From contig CAMUZE010000006.1 in NCBI GenBank assembly GCA_947165135.1, positions 1-58,732 of the forward strand: 58,732 nt of DNA. The letters run 5' to 3'. The notes beneath the pieces were generated by a model. It saw only the letters and a list, made by a program, of their open reading frames with translations, was not told the origin of the DNA and did not search any database. The position numbers and the translations under genes were made by a program. Of the stretch, positions 43,444 to 51,397 are shown in pieces. This DNA comes from an uncultured Clostridia bacterium. GTDB taxonomy: Bacteria; Bacillota_I; Bacilli_A; RF39; UBA660. The first letter of the stretch is position 1, and each line of letters starts with the position of its first letter.

Positions 43444-44451
43444 ATGCTAAAAAATTTGTTTAAAAGGTTAAGAGATGATATTAGAGAAAATTATAAAATA
43501 TATATTTTTTATTTTATTATTTTATGTATTAGTTTAATACCACTTGATTATTATATATTTTCTCCAGGAGAATTAATTGATTTAACTGATAGAGTTAATG
43601 TTGAAAATAGTTATTCATCTAATGGTAGTTTTAATTTAACTTATGTTACTACTAGAGAAGCTACTATTATGACATATTTACTTTCTTATGTTATTCCATC
43701 TTGGGATTTAGAAAAAGCAGAAACAAGAAGAATAGATAATGAATCTATGGAAGATATCGAAATGCGTGGTCAAGTATATTTAAAGGAAACAAGTTATGAT
43801 GCTATAATAGCTGCTTTTAGTGAGGCAGGTAAAGAATATAAAATTAAAAGTAATGATGTAACTGTAACTCATGTATTTGAATATGCAGATACTAATATAG
43901 AAGTCGGAGATACTATTAAAACTGTAAATGACAAAAGTGTTTCCTCTGTACTTGAAATATCTGAAATGTTAAAAGAATTAAATGAAAATGATGAAATAAA
44001 AATAAAAGTAGAAAGAAAAAATAAAATAGTAGAATGTTATGCTAAAATAAAAGTAGTATCAGAAAGAAATGTAATTGGTATAGTAATAGCCAATTTAAAA
44101 GAAGTAGAAACAACTCCTAAAGTTGAATATGTATTTAAAGATAATGAAAGCGGTTCATCTAGAGGACTTATGTGTGCTTTAGATATATATAACAAAATAA
44201 CAGAAAAAGATTTAACTCATGGTGACATAATAGCTGGAACTGGTACTATAGACGATAAGGGTAATGTTGGTGCTATAGACGGAGTTAAATATAAACTAAT
44301 TGGTGCTGTTAATAATAATGCTAAAGTATTCATTGTACCAAGTGAAAATTATGAAGAAGCAATAAAACTAAAACAAGAAAAGAAATATGATATAGAGATT
44401 ATAGAAGCAACAACTCTTCATGATATTATTGAAAAATTAAATGATAGATAA
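43444..44451 (+). CDS. ylbL: YlbL/SepM-type PDZ and Lon-like serine protease
   Basis: 335 residues: N-terminal membrane helix (about 19-38), then an extracytoplasmic PDZ domain (about 135-210; TNIEVGDTIKTVNDKSV) and a Lon-type S16 protease domain. The catalytic Ser is in GSSRGLMCALDIYN (about 238) and the Lys in AIDGVKYKLIGAV (about 281). Proteins of this class cut signalling peptides or short membrane proteins. RBS AAAGGAT. Ends at a terminator. Confidence 0.85.
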   Translation: MLKNLFKRLRDDIRENYKIYIFYFIILCISLIPLDYYIFSPGELIDLTDRVNVENSYSSNGSFNLTYVTTREATIMTYLLSYVIPSWDLEKAETRRIDNESMEDIEMRGQVYLKETSYDAIIAAFSEAGKEYKIKSNDVTVTHVFEYADTNIEVGDTIKTVNDKSVSSVLEISEMLKELNENDEIKIKVERKNKIVECYAKIKVVSERNVIGIVIANLKEVETTPKVEYVFKDNESGSSRGLMCALDIYNKITEKDLTHGDIIAGTGTIDDKGNVGAIDGVKYKLIGAVNNNAKVFIVPSENYEEAIKLKQEKKYDIEIIEATTLHDIIEKLNDR

Positions 44452-44474
44452 CTAGATTAATAATCTAGTTTTAT
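44450..44474 (+). terminator. Terminator of ylbL
   Basis: AACTAGATT / AATCTAGTT hairpin overlapping the stop codon, then TTTT. Confidence 0.75.
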
Positions 44475-44534
44475 TTTATAAAAAAAGTAGTGTTTTAATA
44501 TGTTTATCTTTAATTATATTATTAGGAGATAAAT

Positions 44535-45392
44535 ATGTTAGAAGAAAAAATAGAAATAAAAAACATAATATATGAAATAAGAGGACAACAAGTAATGCTA
44601 GATTCAGATCTTGCAAAATTGTATCAAGTTGAAACAAAAAGAATAAATGAAGCAGTCAAAAATAATCCTGAAAAGTTTCCTGATAGATTTAGTTGGATTT
44701 TATTGGAAGATGAGTGGGTATTTCTAAGGTCGAAAATTTCGACCTTAGAAAATAATTATACAGGACGAGGCCATTATAGAAAATATTATCCCAGAGTATT
44801 TACAGAACAAGGAGTTGCAATGCTTGCAACAATATTAAAAAGTAAAGTTGCAATACAAGTAAGTATAAATATTATGGATGCATTTGTAGAAATGAGAAAA
44901 TATATTTCAAATAATTTAATTGAACAAAAATATATTAATGATTTAGTAATTAAAGATTCAAAAAGAATAGATGTTTTGAAAGAAACTTTTAATGGATTTA
45001 AAGAAAGAACAAATCATATATTTTTTGAAGGACAAATATATGATGCATATTCATTATTAATAGATATATTGAAAAAAGCAAATAAAGAAATAATTATAAT
45101 AGATAATTATGCAGGAAAAGAATTGTTAGATATTTTAAAAGATAATAAAACTAATATAATAATAATTTCTAAAAATATAGATGAAATATTAAAAGAAAAA
45201 TATAATAAACAATATTCAAATGTAACTTTTATAATAAATAATTCATTTCATGACAGATTTATTATATTGGATAAGAAAAAACTATATACATGTGGTTCAT
45301 CATTTAAAGATTTAGGAAAGAAATGCTTTTATATTGGTGAAATAAAAGAAAAAGAATATTTAAAGATAATATTAAAAACACTTAATTTATAG
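44535..45392 (+). CDS. ORF6N-domain protein with C-terminal PLD-like region, copy 1
   Basis: 285 residues. The N-terminal 110 form an ORF6N (KilA-N-related) DNA-binding domain: IRGQQVMLDSDLAKLYQVETK, then the variable LRSKISTLE segment and the YYPRVFTEQGVAMLAT block. A helical linker (about 116-165) precedes a C-terminal domain with FHDRFIILDKKKLY and CGSSFKDLGKK, similar to one half of a phospholipase D/nuclease fold (HxxxxxxD with a Ser/Asn-type tail). Parts of the gene are near identical to the next gene while others are not. A perfect 31-base palindrome lies at 44721-44751 in the coding region. Such genes are often phage-derived regulators. Confidence 0.75.
   Translation: MLEEKIEIKNIIYEIRGQQVMLDSDLAKLYQVETKRINEAVKNNPEKFPDRFSWILLEDEWVFLRSKISTLENNYTGRGHYRKYYPRVFTEQGVAMLATILKSKVAIQVSINIMDAFVEMRKYISNNLIEQKYINDLVIKDSKRIDVLKETFNGFKERTNHIFFEGQIYDAYSLLIDILKKANKEIIIIDNYAGKELLDILKDNKTNIIIISKNIDEILKEKYNKQYSNVTFIINNSFHDRFIILDKKKLYTCGSSFKDLGKKCFYIGEIKEKEYLKIILKTLNL
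44721..44751. repeat. 31-base perfect palindrome inside ORF6N gene 1
   Basis: Arms TTTCTAAGGTCGAAA and TTTCGACCTTAGAAA around a single central A. It encodes the LRSKISTLE segment. The outer core AGGTC...GACCT is shared with the palindrome in gene 2. Confidence 0.9.
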
Positions 45393-45400
45393 GAGAAATT

Positions 45401-46276
45401 ATGTTAGAAGAAAAAATAGAAATAAAAAACATAATATATGAAATAAGAGGACAACAAGTAATGCTAGATTCTGATCTTGCAAAATTGTATCAGGTTGAAA
45501 CAAAAGTATTTTTACAATCGGTTAAGCGAAATATAAAAAGATTCCCAGAAAATTTTATGTTTCAATTAACCGATATTGAGTATAATTGTTTGAGGTCACA
45601 AATTGTGACCTCAAGTTCTAAAAACAACTACGGTGGTAGAAGATATATGCCATATGTGTTTACTGAGCAAGGAATATCAATGTTAGCAAGTGTTCTACAT
45701 AGTGATGTAGCAATAGATATAAGCATAAAAATAATTAGTACATTTGTAGAAATGAGAAAATATATTTCAAATAATTTAATTGAACAAAAATATATTAATG
45801 ATTTAGTAATTAAAGATTCAAAAAGAATAGATGTTTTGAAAGAAACTTTTAATGGATTTAAAGAAAGAACAAATCATATATTTTTTGAAGGACAAATATA
45901 TGATGCACATTCTAAGTTATTAGATATATTCAATTCCGCAAACAAAAGTTTAATTATAATTGATTCATATGCTGATAAAGTGGTTTTAGATATGATAAGT
46001 AAACTAAGTATTAATATTATTTTGACTTGTAATAATAGCGATAGAATATCTAATATTGATATAGAAAAATATAATAAACAATATAATAATCTTACTATTA
46101 TTAGGAATAATACATTTCATGATAGATACTTTATTATTGATAAAAATATAATATATCAATCTGGTACTAGTGTTAATAATGCTGGAAATAAAACATTTTC
46201 AATAAATGTCTTAGAAGATGATTTTGTTAAAGCATCTTTATTAAATAGATTGGAATTAATATGCAAAATATTATGA
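45401..46276 (+). CDS. ORF6N-domain protein with C-terminal PLD-like region, copy 2
   Basis: 291 residues, 8 bases after copy 1. Residues 1-35 and the linker (from FVEMRKY to GQIYDA) match copy 1 almost base for base, including 167 identical bases (44881-45047 against 45741-45907). The DNA-recognition part (VFLQSVKRNIKRFPENFMFQL, LRSQIVTSS) and the C-terminal domain (FHDRYFIIDKN, SGTSVNNAGNK) differ. A 25-base palindrome lies at 45590-45614, the same protein position as in copy 1. The stop overlaps the radC start. Confidence 0.75.
   Translation: MLEEKIEIKNIIYEIRGQQVMLDSDLAKLYQVETKVFLQSVKRNIKRFPENFMFQLTDIEYNCLRSQIVTSSSKNNYGGRRYMPYVFTEQGISMLASVLHSDVAIDISIKIISTFVEMRKYISNNLIEQKYINDLVIKDSKRIDVLKETFNGFKERTNHIFFEGQIYDAHSKLLDIFNSANKSLIIIDSYADKVVLDMISKLSINIILTCNNSDRISNIDIEKYNKQYNNLTIIRNNTFHDRYFIIDKNIIYQSGTSVNNAGNKTFSINVLEDDFVKASLLNRLELICKIL
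45590..45614. repeat. 25-base perfect palindrome inside ORF6N gene 2
   Basis: Arms TTGAGGTCACAA and TTGTGACCTCAA around one central A; encodes LRSQIVTS. Same location in the protein as the palindrome at 44721-44751, but with a different inner sequence. Confidence 0.9.
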
Positions 46277-46950
46277 TTAAGGATATAAACATTGAAGAAC
46301 GTCCTCGTGAAAGATTAGTTAAATATGGTAAAGAAAATTTATCAAATGAAGAATTATTATCAATAATATTAAAAACCGGTACTAAGAATTATTCTGTTAA
46401 AACCTTAGCAAACTTAGTATTAAAAGAATTAGATTCAATTAATTCCCTTAAAGATATGACTATTAATAAATTAATGAGTATTAAAGGGATAGGTAAAGTT
46501 AAAGCTATAGAGATACTTGCATCTTTAGAACTTGGTAAAAGAGTTTATTATTTAAAAGATAAAAAAGATGTTGTTTTAAATAATTCTATAAAAGTATTCG
46601 AGTATTTTAAAGATATTTTAATGTATGAAAAGCAAGAAAACTTCATAGCAGTATATCTTGATCCTAAATCAAGATTAATTTCATATAAATTATTATTTAA
46701 AGGTACTCTTAATGCATCATTTGTACATCCAAGAGAAATATTTAAATATGCATTTTTAGAAAGTGCATATTCAATAATAATTATTCATAATCATCCAAGT
46801 GGAGAAGTGGATCCTAGCAATCCAGATATAGAACTTACTAATAACTTATTTAATATAGGTAAAGTTATTGGAATACCTATAGTAGATCATATAATAATTG
46901 GTAAAACTAAATATTATAGTTTTTATGAAAATATGCATAATTTTAAATAA
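46273..46950 (+). CDS. radC: RadC family protein (JAMM/MPN domain)
   Basis: 225 residues from ATG 46273, which overlaps the previous stop as ATGA and gives the family's usual start (MIKDINIEERPRERLVKYG); an ATG at 46261 is an alternative. N-terminal helix-hairpin-helix (KLMSIKGIGKVKAIEILASLELG) and a C-terminal JAMM metal site HNHPSGEVDPSNPD near residue 172. RadC's role in DNA repair or recombination is unsettled. In Bacillus radC lies upstream of mreB and near spoIVFA, consistent with the next genes. Confidence 0.9.
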   Translation: MIKDINIEERPRERLVKYGKENLSNEELLSIILKTGTKNYSVKTLANLVLKELDSINSLKDMTINKLMSIKGIGKVKAIEILASLELGKRVYYLKDKKDVVLNNSIKVFEYFKDILMYEKQENFIAVYLDPKSRLISYKLLFKGTLNASFVHPREIFKYAFLESAYSIIIIHNHPSGEVDPSNPDIELTNNLFNIGKVIGIPIVDHIIIGKTKYYSFYENMHNFK

Positions 46951-46967
46951 ACTTAATATTATTTAAT

Positions 46968-47531
46968 ATGACATATGAAGAATATAAAAATAATAAAAGT
47001 AATAGAAGTGGAAAAAGTATTATTAGAACTATTTTAAATAAGTTATTTACAATAGTTATTTTTACAATGATAGTTATTATTACTAGCAATTATTCACCTA
47101 AATTTAAATCATTTATTGTAGATAAAGTATTAAACTCTACTATGGATTTTAGTTTTGTTAATAAACTTGTCAATAAAACAACAAATGCTTTTAAAGATAC
47201 AAAAGATACTCTAGAAAAAACAGCGCAAGTTTCTGGTATTATAGAAGAACCAATAAAATATAAAGATGGAGTTAAATATTTAATTAAAGAAAATTCAAAA
47301 ATACATTTAAAAGATAGTGGCATAGTAACATTTATAGGAGAAAAAGAAGGATATAATAATACAATAATTATTCAACAAAGCAATGGATATTATGCATGGT
47401 ATGGTAATATAGAAAAGCCAAGTGTTAAATTATATGATTATATAGAGGGTGGAGAAGTAATTGGGACTTCTTCTGACGAATACTATTATGTTTTATTAAA
47501 AGATGATAATCCAGTTAATATAAATGAATAA
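46968..47531 (+). CDS. spoIVFA: SpoIVFA-like regulator with inactive LytM domain
   Basis: 187 residues. One membrane helix (about 26-42) and an extracytoplasmic C-terminal LytM/M23-like domain (about 118-180; GIVTFIGEKEGYNNTIIIQQ, YYAWYGNI). The zinc-binding His positions read Tyr (YYAWYG, YYYVLL), as in SpoIVFA, which is a non-enzymatic regulator that holds the SpoIVFB protease inactive until the SpoIVB signal. Position directly before spoIVFB, overlapping by 8 bases, supports this. No good RBS other than a weak A-rich stretch, so the start is less certain. Confidence 0.8.
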   Translation: MTYEEYKNNKSNRSGKSIIRTILNKLFTIVIFTMIVIITSNYSPKFKSFIVDKVLNSTMDFSFVNKLVNKTTNAFKDTKDTLEKTAQVSGIIEEPIKYKDGVKYLIKENSKIHLKDSGIVTFIGEKEGYNNTIIIQQSNGYYAWYGNIEKPSVKLYDYIEGGEVIGTSSDEYYYVLLKDDNPVNINE

Positions 47532-48261
47532 AATTACTATTCATAGTTTTACGTATATATTTTTATTAATATCTTTTCTAGCAGGTTATTTTGAATACAT
47601 GTATTTACTATTATTAATAATTATTGTTCATGAATTTGGTCATGCATCATTTGCAAAAATAATTAATTTTAAATTTGATAAAATTATTATTTATCCATTT
47701 GGAGGAATAACTAAATATAGTGAAGACTTAAATGTAAATACTAATAAAGAATTATTTGTATTAATCGGAGGTATTTATTTTCAATTATTATTCTTACTAT
47801 TCATATCAATATTTTATAAATATAACTTTATAACAGAACATGTATATTCTTTATTTAAAAATATAAATATATTATTAATATCATTTAATTTCATGCCAGT
47901 TCTTCCTCTAGATGGAGGAAGACTTTTAAATATAATATTAGATAAAGTATTTTCATATAAGTTATCTAATGTTATCAGTATAATTATATCTTTTATAATA
48001 ATAGTATTATTTATTATATATAAAAGAACTTTATTTGCATTAATTTTAACTTTATTTTTAATAAAATGTTTAATCATAGAAATATATAATTTAAAATATA
48101 AATATAATAAATTCATATTAGAAAGATATCTAAATAATTATAATTTTAACAAAATAAAAATAATAAAAAATATTAATAATTTAAAAAGAGATAACTATCA
48201 TATAATTAATAATATTTTAGAAAAAAGATATTTACATAATTTGTTTGACAGAAGGGTATAA
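47524..48261 (+). CDS. spoIVFB: SpoIVFB-like intramembrane metalloprotease
   Basis: 245 residues with about six membrane helices, family M50. The zinc motif HEFGH is at residues 36-40 and the third ligand is in MPVLPLDGGRLLN (about 124-136). In Bacillus it cuts pro-sigma-K in the mother cell. Unlike the Bacillus protein it ends in a 55-residue basic tail instead of a clear CBS domain. The promoter of rplU overlaps its last codons. Confidence 0.88.
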   Translation: MNKITIHSFTYIFLLISFLAGYFEYMYLLLLIIIVHEFGHASFAKIINFKFDKIIIYPFGGITKYSEDLNVNTNKELFVLIGGIYFQLLFLLFISIFYKYNFITEHVYSLFKNINILLISFNFMPVLPLDGGRLLNIILDKVFSYKLSNVISIIISFIIIVLFIIYKRTLFALILTLFLIKCLIIEIYNLKYKYNKFILERYLNNYNFNKIKIIKNINNLKRDNYHIINNILEKRYLHNLFDRRV

Positions 48262-48273
48262 ATGTGCTAAAAT
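48245..48273 (+). promoter_or_regulatory. Promoter of rplU-prp-rpmA
   Basis: Perfect TTGACA (48245-48250), 17-base spacer, TAAAAT (48268-48273) with an extended TG. Starts inside the spoIVFB coding end. Confidence 0.75.
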
Positions 48274-48279
48274 ACTCAT

Positions 48280-48376
48280 GTTTGTAGAAATCTTTCTCTA
48301 CAACCGCATTTAATAAGGTCATTAAATAAAGTTAACTTTTACCTTATAAAGCGAGTCTTATTGAAGGAGGAATAAT
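48280..48376 (+). ncRNA. Probable ribosomal protein L21 leader
   Basis: About 97 bases of structured 5' UTR: hairpin TTGTAGA/TCTACAA (48283-48303 region), then the word CCGCA, then a long hairpin with TAAGGT pairing to ACCTTA around AAAGTTAACTTT, then GCGAG before the RBS AAGGAGG. The order and conserved words resemble the Firmicutes L21 leader, an autoregulatory mRNA element. Assigned by pattern and position only. Confidence 0.65.
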
Positions 48377-48676
48377 ATGAAAGCAATATTTGTAACTGGT
48401 GGAAAACAATATATGGTTGAAGAAGGACAAGAACTATATGTTGAAAAACTAGATAATGAAGTAGATAGCGAAGTTGTTTTTGATGAAGTTTTATATGTTG
48501 ATGGTAAAGTAGGTACTCCTACTGTTAAAGGAGCTAAGGTTGTTGCTAAAGTTTTAAAGCATGGAAAACAAAAAAAGATTTTAGTTTTCAAATATAAACC
48601 TAAAAAGAAATATAGAAAAACTCAAGGACATAGACAACCTTATACTAAGATACTTATTAAATCAATAACAAAGTAA
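48377..48676 (+). CDS. rplU: 50S ribosomal protein L21
   Basis: 99 residues. Typical blocks: [23 protein letters not shown] at the start, [19 protein letters not shown] in the middle and a basic tail [19 protein letters not shown] that binds 23S rRNA. Normal length. Follows the L21 leader and begins the conserved rplU-prp-rpmA operon, with the prp start overlapping its stop by one base. Confidence 0.96.
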   Translation: MKAIFVTGGKQYMVEEGQELYVEKLDNEVDSEVVFDEVLYVDGKVGTPTVKGAKVVAKVLKHGKQKKILVFKYKPKKKYRKTQGHRQPYTKILIKSITK

Positions 48677-48990
48677 TGATTAAAGTACAAATTAATAAGA
48701 AAAATAATATCATTGAAAGTATTAATTGTCATGGTCATGCAAATTACGCAAACTATGGTAAAGATATAGTATGTGCATCATTTAGTACAATGATAATAAC
48801 TACTATAAATGGTATACTTGAAATTGATAAAGATGCTATTAGTTATACTGATAATAATGATTTAAAAATTGTTAATATTAAGAAAGATAATATAACAAAT
48901 AGTTTACTTAATAATTTAGTTAATATGATATATGAACTAAAGGAAACTTATGATAAAAATATTGATATTAAGGAGGAAAACCATGAATAA
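48676..48990 (+). CDS. prp: Ribosomal-processing cysteine protease Prp
   Basis: 104 residues. Prp (YsxB) removes the N-terminal extension of L27. The catalytic pair is seen as His21 (CHGHANYA) and Cys33 ([12 protein letters not shown]). The substrate's extension and cleavage motif are present in the next gene, so the processing system is intact. Overlaps rplU by 1 base (TAATGA) and rpmA by 8 bases. Confidence 0.94.
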   Translation: MIKVQINKKNNIIESINCHGHANYANYGKDIVCASFSTMIITTINGILEIDKDAISYTDNNDLKIVNIKKDNITNSLLNNLVNMIYELKETYDKNIDIKEENHE

Positions 48991-49267
48991 AATGAATTTA
49001 AATATACAATTATTCGCATCTAAAAAAGGTGTTGGTTCTACAAAGAACGGTAGAGATTCTATCGGACGTAGATTAGGTGCTAAACTTAGTGACGGACAAG
49101 TTGCTAAAGCTGGTGCAATTATTTATCGTCAAAGAGGAACTAAAATTTATCCGGGTACTAATACAGGAATGGGTAAAGATCATACTTTATATGCTAAAGT
49201 TAGCGGAACAGTTAAGTATGAAAGAAAAGGAAAAGATAAAAAACAAGTTAGTGTTTATGAGAACTAA
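48983..49267 (+). CDS. rpmA: 50S ribosomal protein L27 with cleavable N-terminal extension
   Basis: 94 residues from the ATG at 48983 (RBS GGAGG 6 bases upstream). The extension [11 protein letters not shown] precedes [15 protein letters not shown], matching the Firmicutes Prp site (cut between Phe and Ala). The rest ([29 protein letters not shown]) is standard L27, a component of the peptidyl-transferase centre. Confidence 0.96.
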   Translation: MNKMNLNIQLFASKKGVGSTKNGRDSIGRRLGAKLSDGQVAKAGAIIYRQRGTKIYPGTNTGMGKDHTLYAKVSGTVKYERKGKDKKQVSVYEN

Positions 49268-49286
49268 GAAATTAGTTCTTTTTTTG
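49260..49286 (+). terminator. Terminator of the rplU operon
   Basis: AGAACTAA / TTAGTTCT with a GAAA loop, overlapping the rpmA stop, then seven T. Confidence 0.9.
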
Positions 49287-49348
49287 TTACTTATTATAAA
49301 ATTTGCCAAAGGATAAAATACCTAATCTTATGATAATGCAAAAAATAC

Positions 49349-49377
49349 TTGATTTTTTTATATTTTTGTACGATAAT
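49349..49377 (+). promoter_or_regulatory. Promoter of the six-gene biosynthetic operon
   Basis: TTGATT (49349-49354), 17-base spacer, GATAAT (49372-49377). The predicted start near 49384 coincides with the base of the hairpin described next. Confidence 0.5.
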
Positions 49378-49384
49378 ATCGCTT

Positions 49385-49411
49385 GAAAAGATATCGGGTC
49401 TTTTCGGGGAG
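49385..49411 (+). promoter_or_regulatory. 5' leader hairpin before the radical SAM gene
   Basis: GAAAAGA (49385-49391), loop TATCGGG, TCTTTTC (49399-49405), directly followed by GGGGAG, the likely ribosome site. It would sit at the very 5' end of the mRNA and could stabilise it or control translation. Confidence 0.4.
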
Positions 49412-49421
49412 ATGAATAAAA

Positions 49422-50630
49422 ATGGTTGAAGAAAAATACAATGATTTAAAAAAATATGTTAGAGAAGATATACCATTAATGTTTAATGAAATTAATGTTT
49501 TAAAAAAACATTTTTCAAGGGTTATTAATGTATTTGAAGGAAAAGTACTACCACCATATGAAATATTAATTCACCCATCAAGTGTATGCAATTTAAATTG
49601 TAAATGGTGTATAGGAGGATTTGTTTCCAGTAAAAAGAATATAAGTGAATTATTAGATAATAATCTCTTTAAGATTGAAAATATGGATAAAGTCGTAGAT
49701 TCTATTATTAATTATAAGAAAATGGGATATGATTATGAAACTAATAAGGAAAGAGAATTTAAAGTTGAAAATGTTAGTTTTTCAGGTATAACAGGTGAAC
49801 CTTTTGTTGCTAATAAATCACTTATTCCTGCGTTGAACAAATTATGTGATGCTGGAATTAAAACTGGAATATTTACAAATGGTGTATTAATTAAAGAGAA
49901 TATGTTTGATACATTAATTAAGCTAAAGTATCTGCTTATTAGTATAGATGCGGGTAATGGTGCAACTTACTCATCACTTAAATGCAATAATAATGATCCA
50001 AAAGTGTTTGATGATTTACTAAATAAAATGGAAAAACTAATTATATATAAAAATGAAAAAAAATCAAATTTAGAAGTAAACGTTGGGTATATAATTAATC
50101 AATTTAATTATAATCAATTATATGATTTGGCACTTAAACTTAAAAAAATAGGTGTACATTACTTACGCTTTAAAACAGATATTGCATCTCTACTAAATAT
50201 GAACGATGAACAAAGAAGAGAATCTAAAAATCAAATTGAAAGAATTAGGAAAGAATTATCAGATAATAATTTTGATGTTGTAGAAATTCATAATGTATTA
50301 GATGACAGGTGTAAATTAAGAATGCATAACAAATGTTTTGTACATTATCTAATTGGAAATATATCTTCTGATGGAAACGTATATCCTTGCAATTATCATC
50401 CTAAAAAGAATGGTAAGTTTTATGATTCTGCAATAACAAACTCATTTGAGAATATATGGGAGAATATAATGAATTATAATATTGATAAAGATATACCTAA
50501 TATATGTCCATCAGTGTGTGACCCATTTAAAAATAGAACAAATTATCTATTAGAAAAGGCATATGAAATTTATAAAGAAAAAGGTTTAGATTATCTAAAA
50601 AAATGTATTGATAAAGTAGAGGTTAAATAA
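49422..50630 (+). CDS. Radical SAM enzyme with C-terminal SPASM-like cluster region
   Basis: 402 residues. The Fe-S/SAM motif CNLNCKWC has Cys56, Cys60 and Cys63. SAM-binding features follow (SFSGITGEPFVANKSLIPAL, then GIFTNGVLI and LISIDAG). The C-terminal part holds further Cys (CFVHYLIGNISSDGNVYPCNYH, NICPSVCDP), suggesting an auxiliary Fe-S site as in SPASM/Twitch enzymes. The substrate is not evident. First gene of a coupled operon with PHP, HprK-like, aminotransferase-kinase, Nudix and dehydrogenase genes; there is no RiPP precursor candidate that I can see beside it. Confidence 0.8.
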   Translation: MVEEKYNDLKKYVREDIPLMFNEINVLKKHFSRVINVFEGKVLPPYEILIHPSSVCNLNCKWCIGGFVSSKKNISELLDNNLFKIENMDKVVDSIINYKKMGYDYETNKEREFKVENVSFSGITGEPFVANKSLIPALNKLCDAGIKTGIFTNGVLIKENMFDTLIKLKYLLISIDAGNGATYSSLKCNNNDPKVFDDLLNKMEKLIIYKNEKKSNLEVNVGYIINQFNYNQLYDLALKLKKIGVHYLRFKTDIASLLNMNDEQRRESKNQIERIRKELSDNNFDVVEIHNVLDDRCKLRMHNKCFVHYLIGNISSDGNVYPCNYHPKKNGKFYDSAITNSFENIWENIMNYNIDKDIPNICPSVCDPFKNRTNYLLEKAYEIYKEKGLDYLKKCIDKVEVK

Positions 50631-51397
50631 TGAGCTTAATAGATTTACATATTCATTCAACTAATTCTGATGGAGAATTATCAGTAGAGCAAATAGAACA
50701 ATTATCAATAGAAAAAAAATTGGAAGTTGTTTCTTTTACTGATCATAATTATATTAATAGATATAAATCAGATAAAGTAAGGATTATTAAAGGAATTGAA
50801 TTGGATTGTGAATTTGAAAGAAATAAAATGCATGTATTACTTTATAATTTCATAAATGATGAGTTTTTGTCAAAAAAAATAGATGAATTGAGTAAAGAAA
50901 AACTACTGATGGTTAGAAAGTTATTAAAAAATATAAATCATTATTATGGAATACATATAGATAATACAAATGGGTTTATAAAAAATAAAAGAGACATTAT
51001 AAAGTGGCTTATGAATAATGGGTATGGAAATAATCCAGATGAATTAGCTGATATGTATACTTCAAGAAAATCAAAATGCTATGTTCCCACTTCTAATTTA
51101 ACATTTGAACAATTAGCTCCATTTATCGGAGAAAAAACAATTGTTTCACTTGCACATCCTGACAGCGTTTCGGGAGATTCAAATTATTTAGATGAGTTAA
51201 TAAAGAAATTAAAAAAATATGGATTAAATGCACTAGAAGTTATTAATTTAAAACACCATGTATTAAGTTATAATGAATTATTACTTTTAGCACATAAAAA
51301 TAACTTGATATGTACTTTTGGAAGTGATTTTCATAAAAAAGAAGACAAAATAGGCGTTGAATGCGAAAATGAATATATAAGGAAGTTGTTAAAATGA
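50630..51397 (+). CDS. PHP-domain phosphoesterase
   Basis: 255 residues. All PHP metal-binding motifs are there: DLHIHSTNSDGE (5-16), FTDHNY (about 36-41), IKGIELDCEF, SLAHPDS (about 177) and FGSDFHKKED (about 233-242). PHP enzymes hydrolyse phosphomonoesters, including cyclic nucleotide and sugar phosphates; the substrate here is unknown. It overlaps the radical SAM stop as TAATG and the next start as ATGA. Confidence 0.85.
   Translation: MSLIDLHIHSTNSDGELSVEQIEQLSIEKKLEVVSFTDHNYINRYKSDKVRIIKGIELDCEFERNKMHVLLYNFINDEFLSKKIDELSKEKLLMVRKLLKNINHYYGIHIDNTNGFIKNKRDIIKWLMNNGYGNNPDELADMYTSRKSKCYVPTSNLTFEQLAPFIGEKTIVSLAHPDSVSGDSNYLDELIKKLKKYGLNALEVINLKHHVLSYNELLLLAHKNNLICTFGSDFHKKEDKIGVECENEYIRKLLK

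Noticed and set aside
47814-48116. 100-codon minus-strand frame opposite spoIVFB
   Set aside because: AT-rich shadow of membrane helices; no ribosome site and no recognisable protein pattern.
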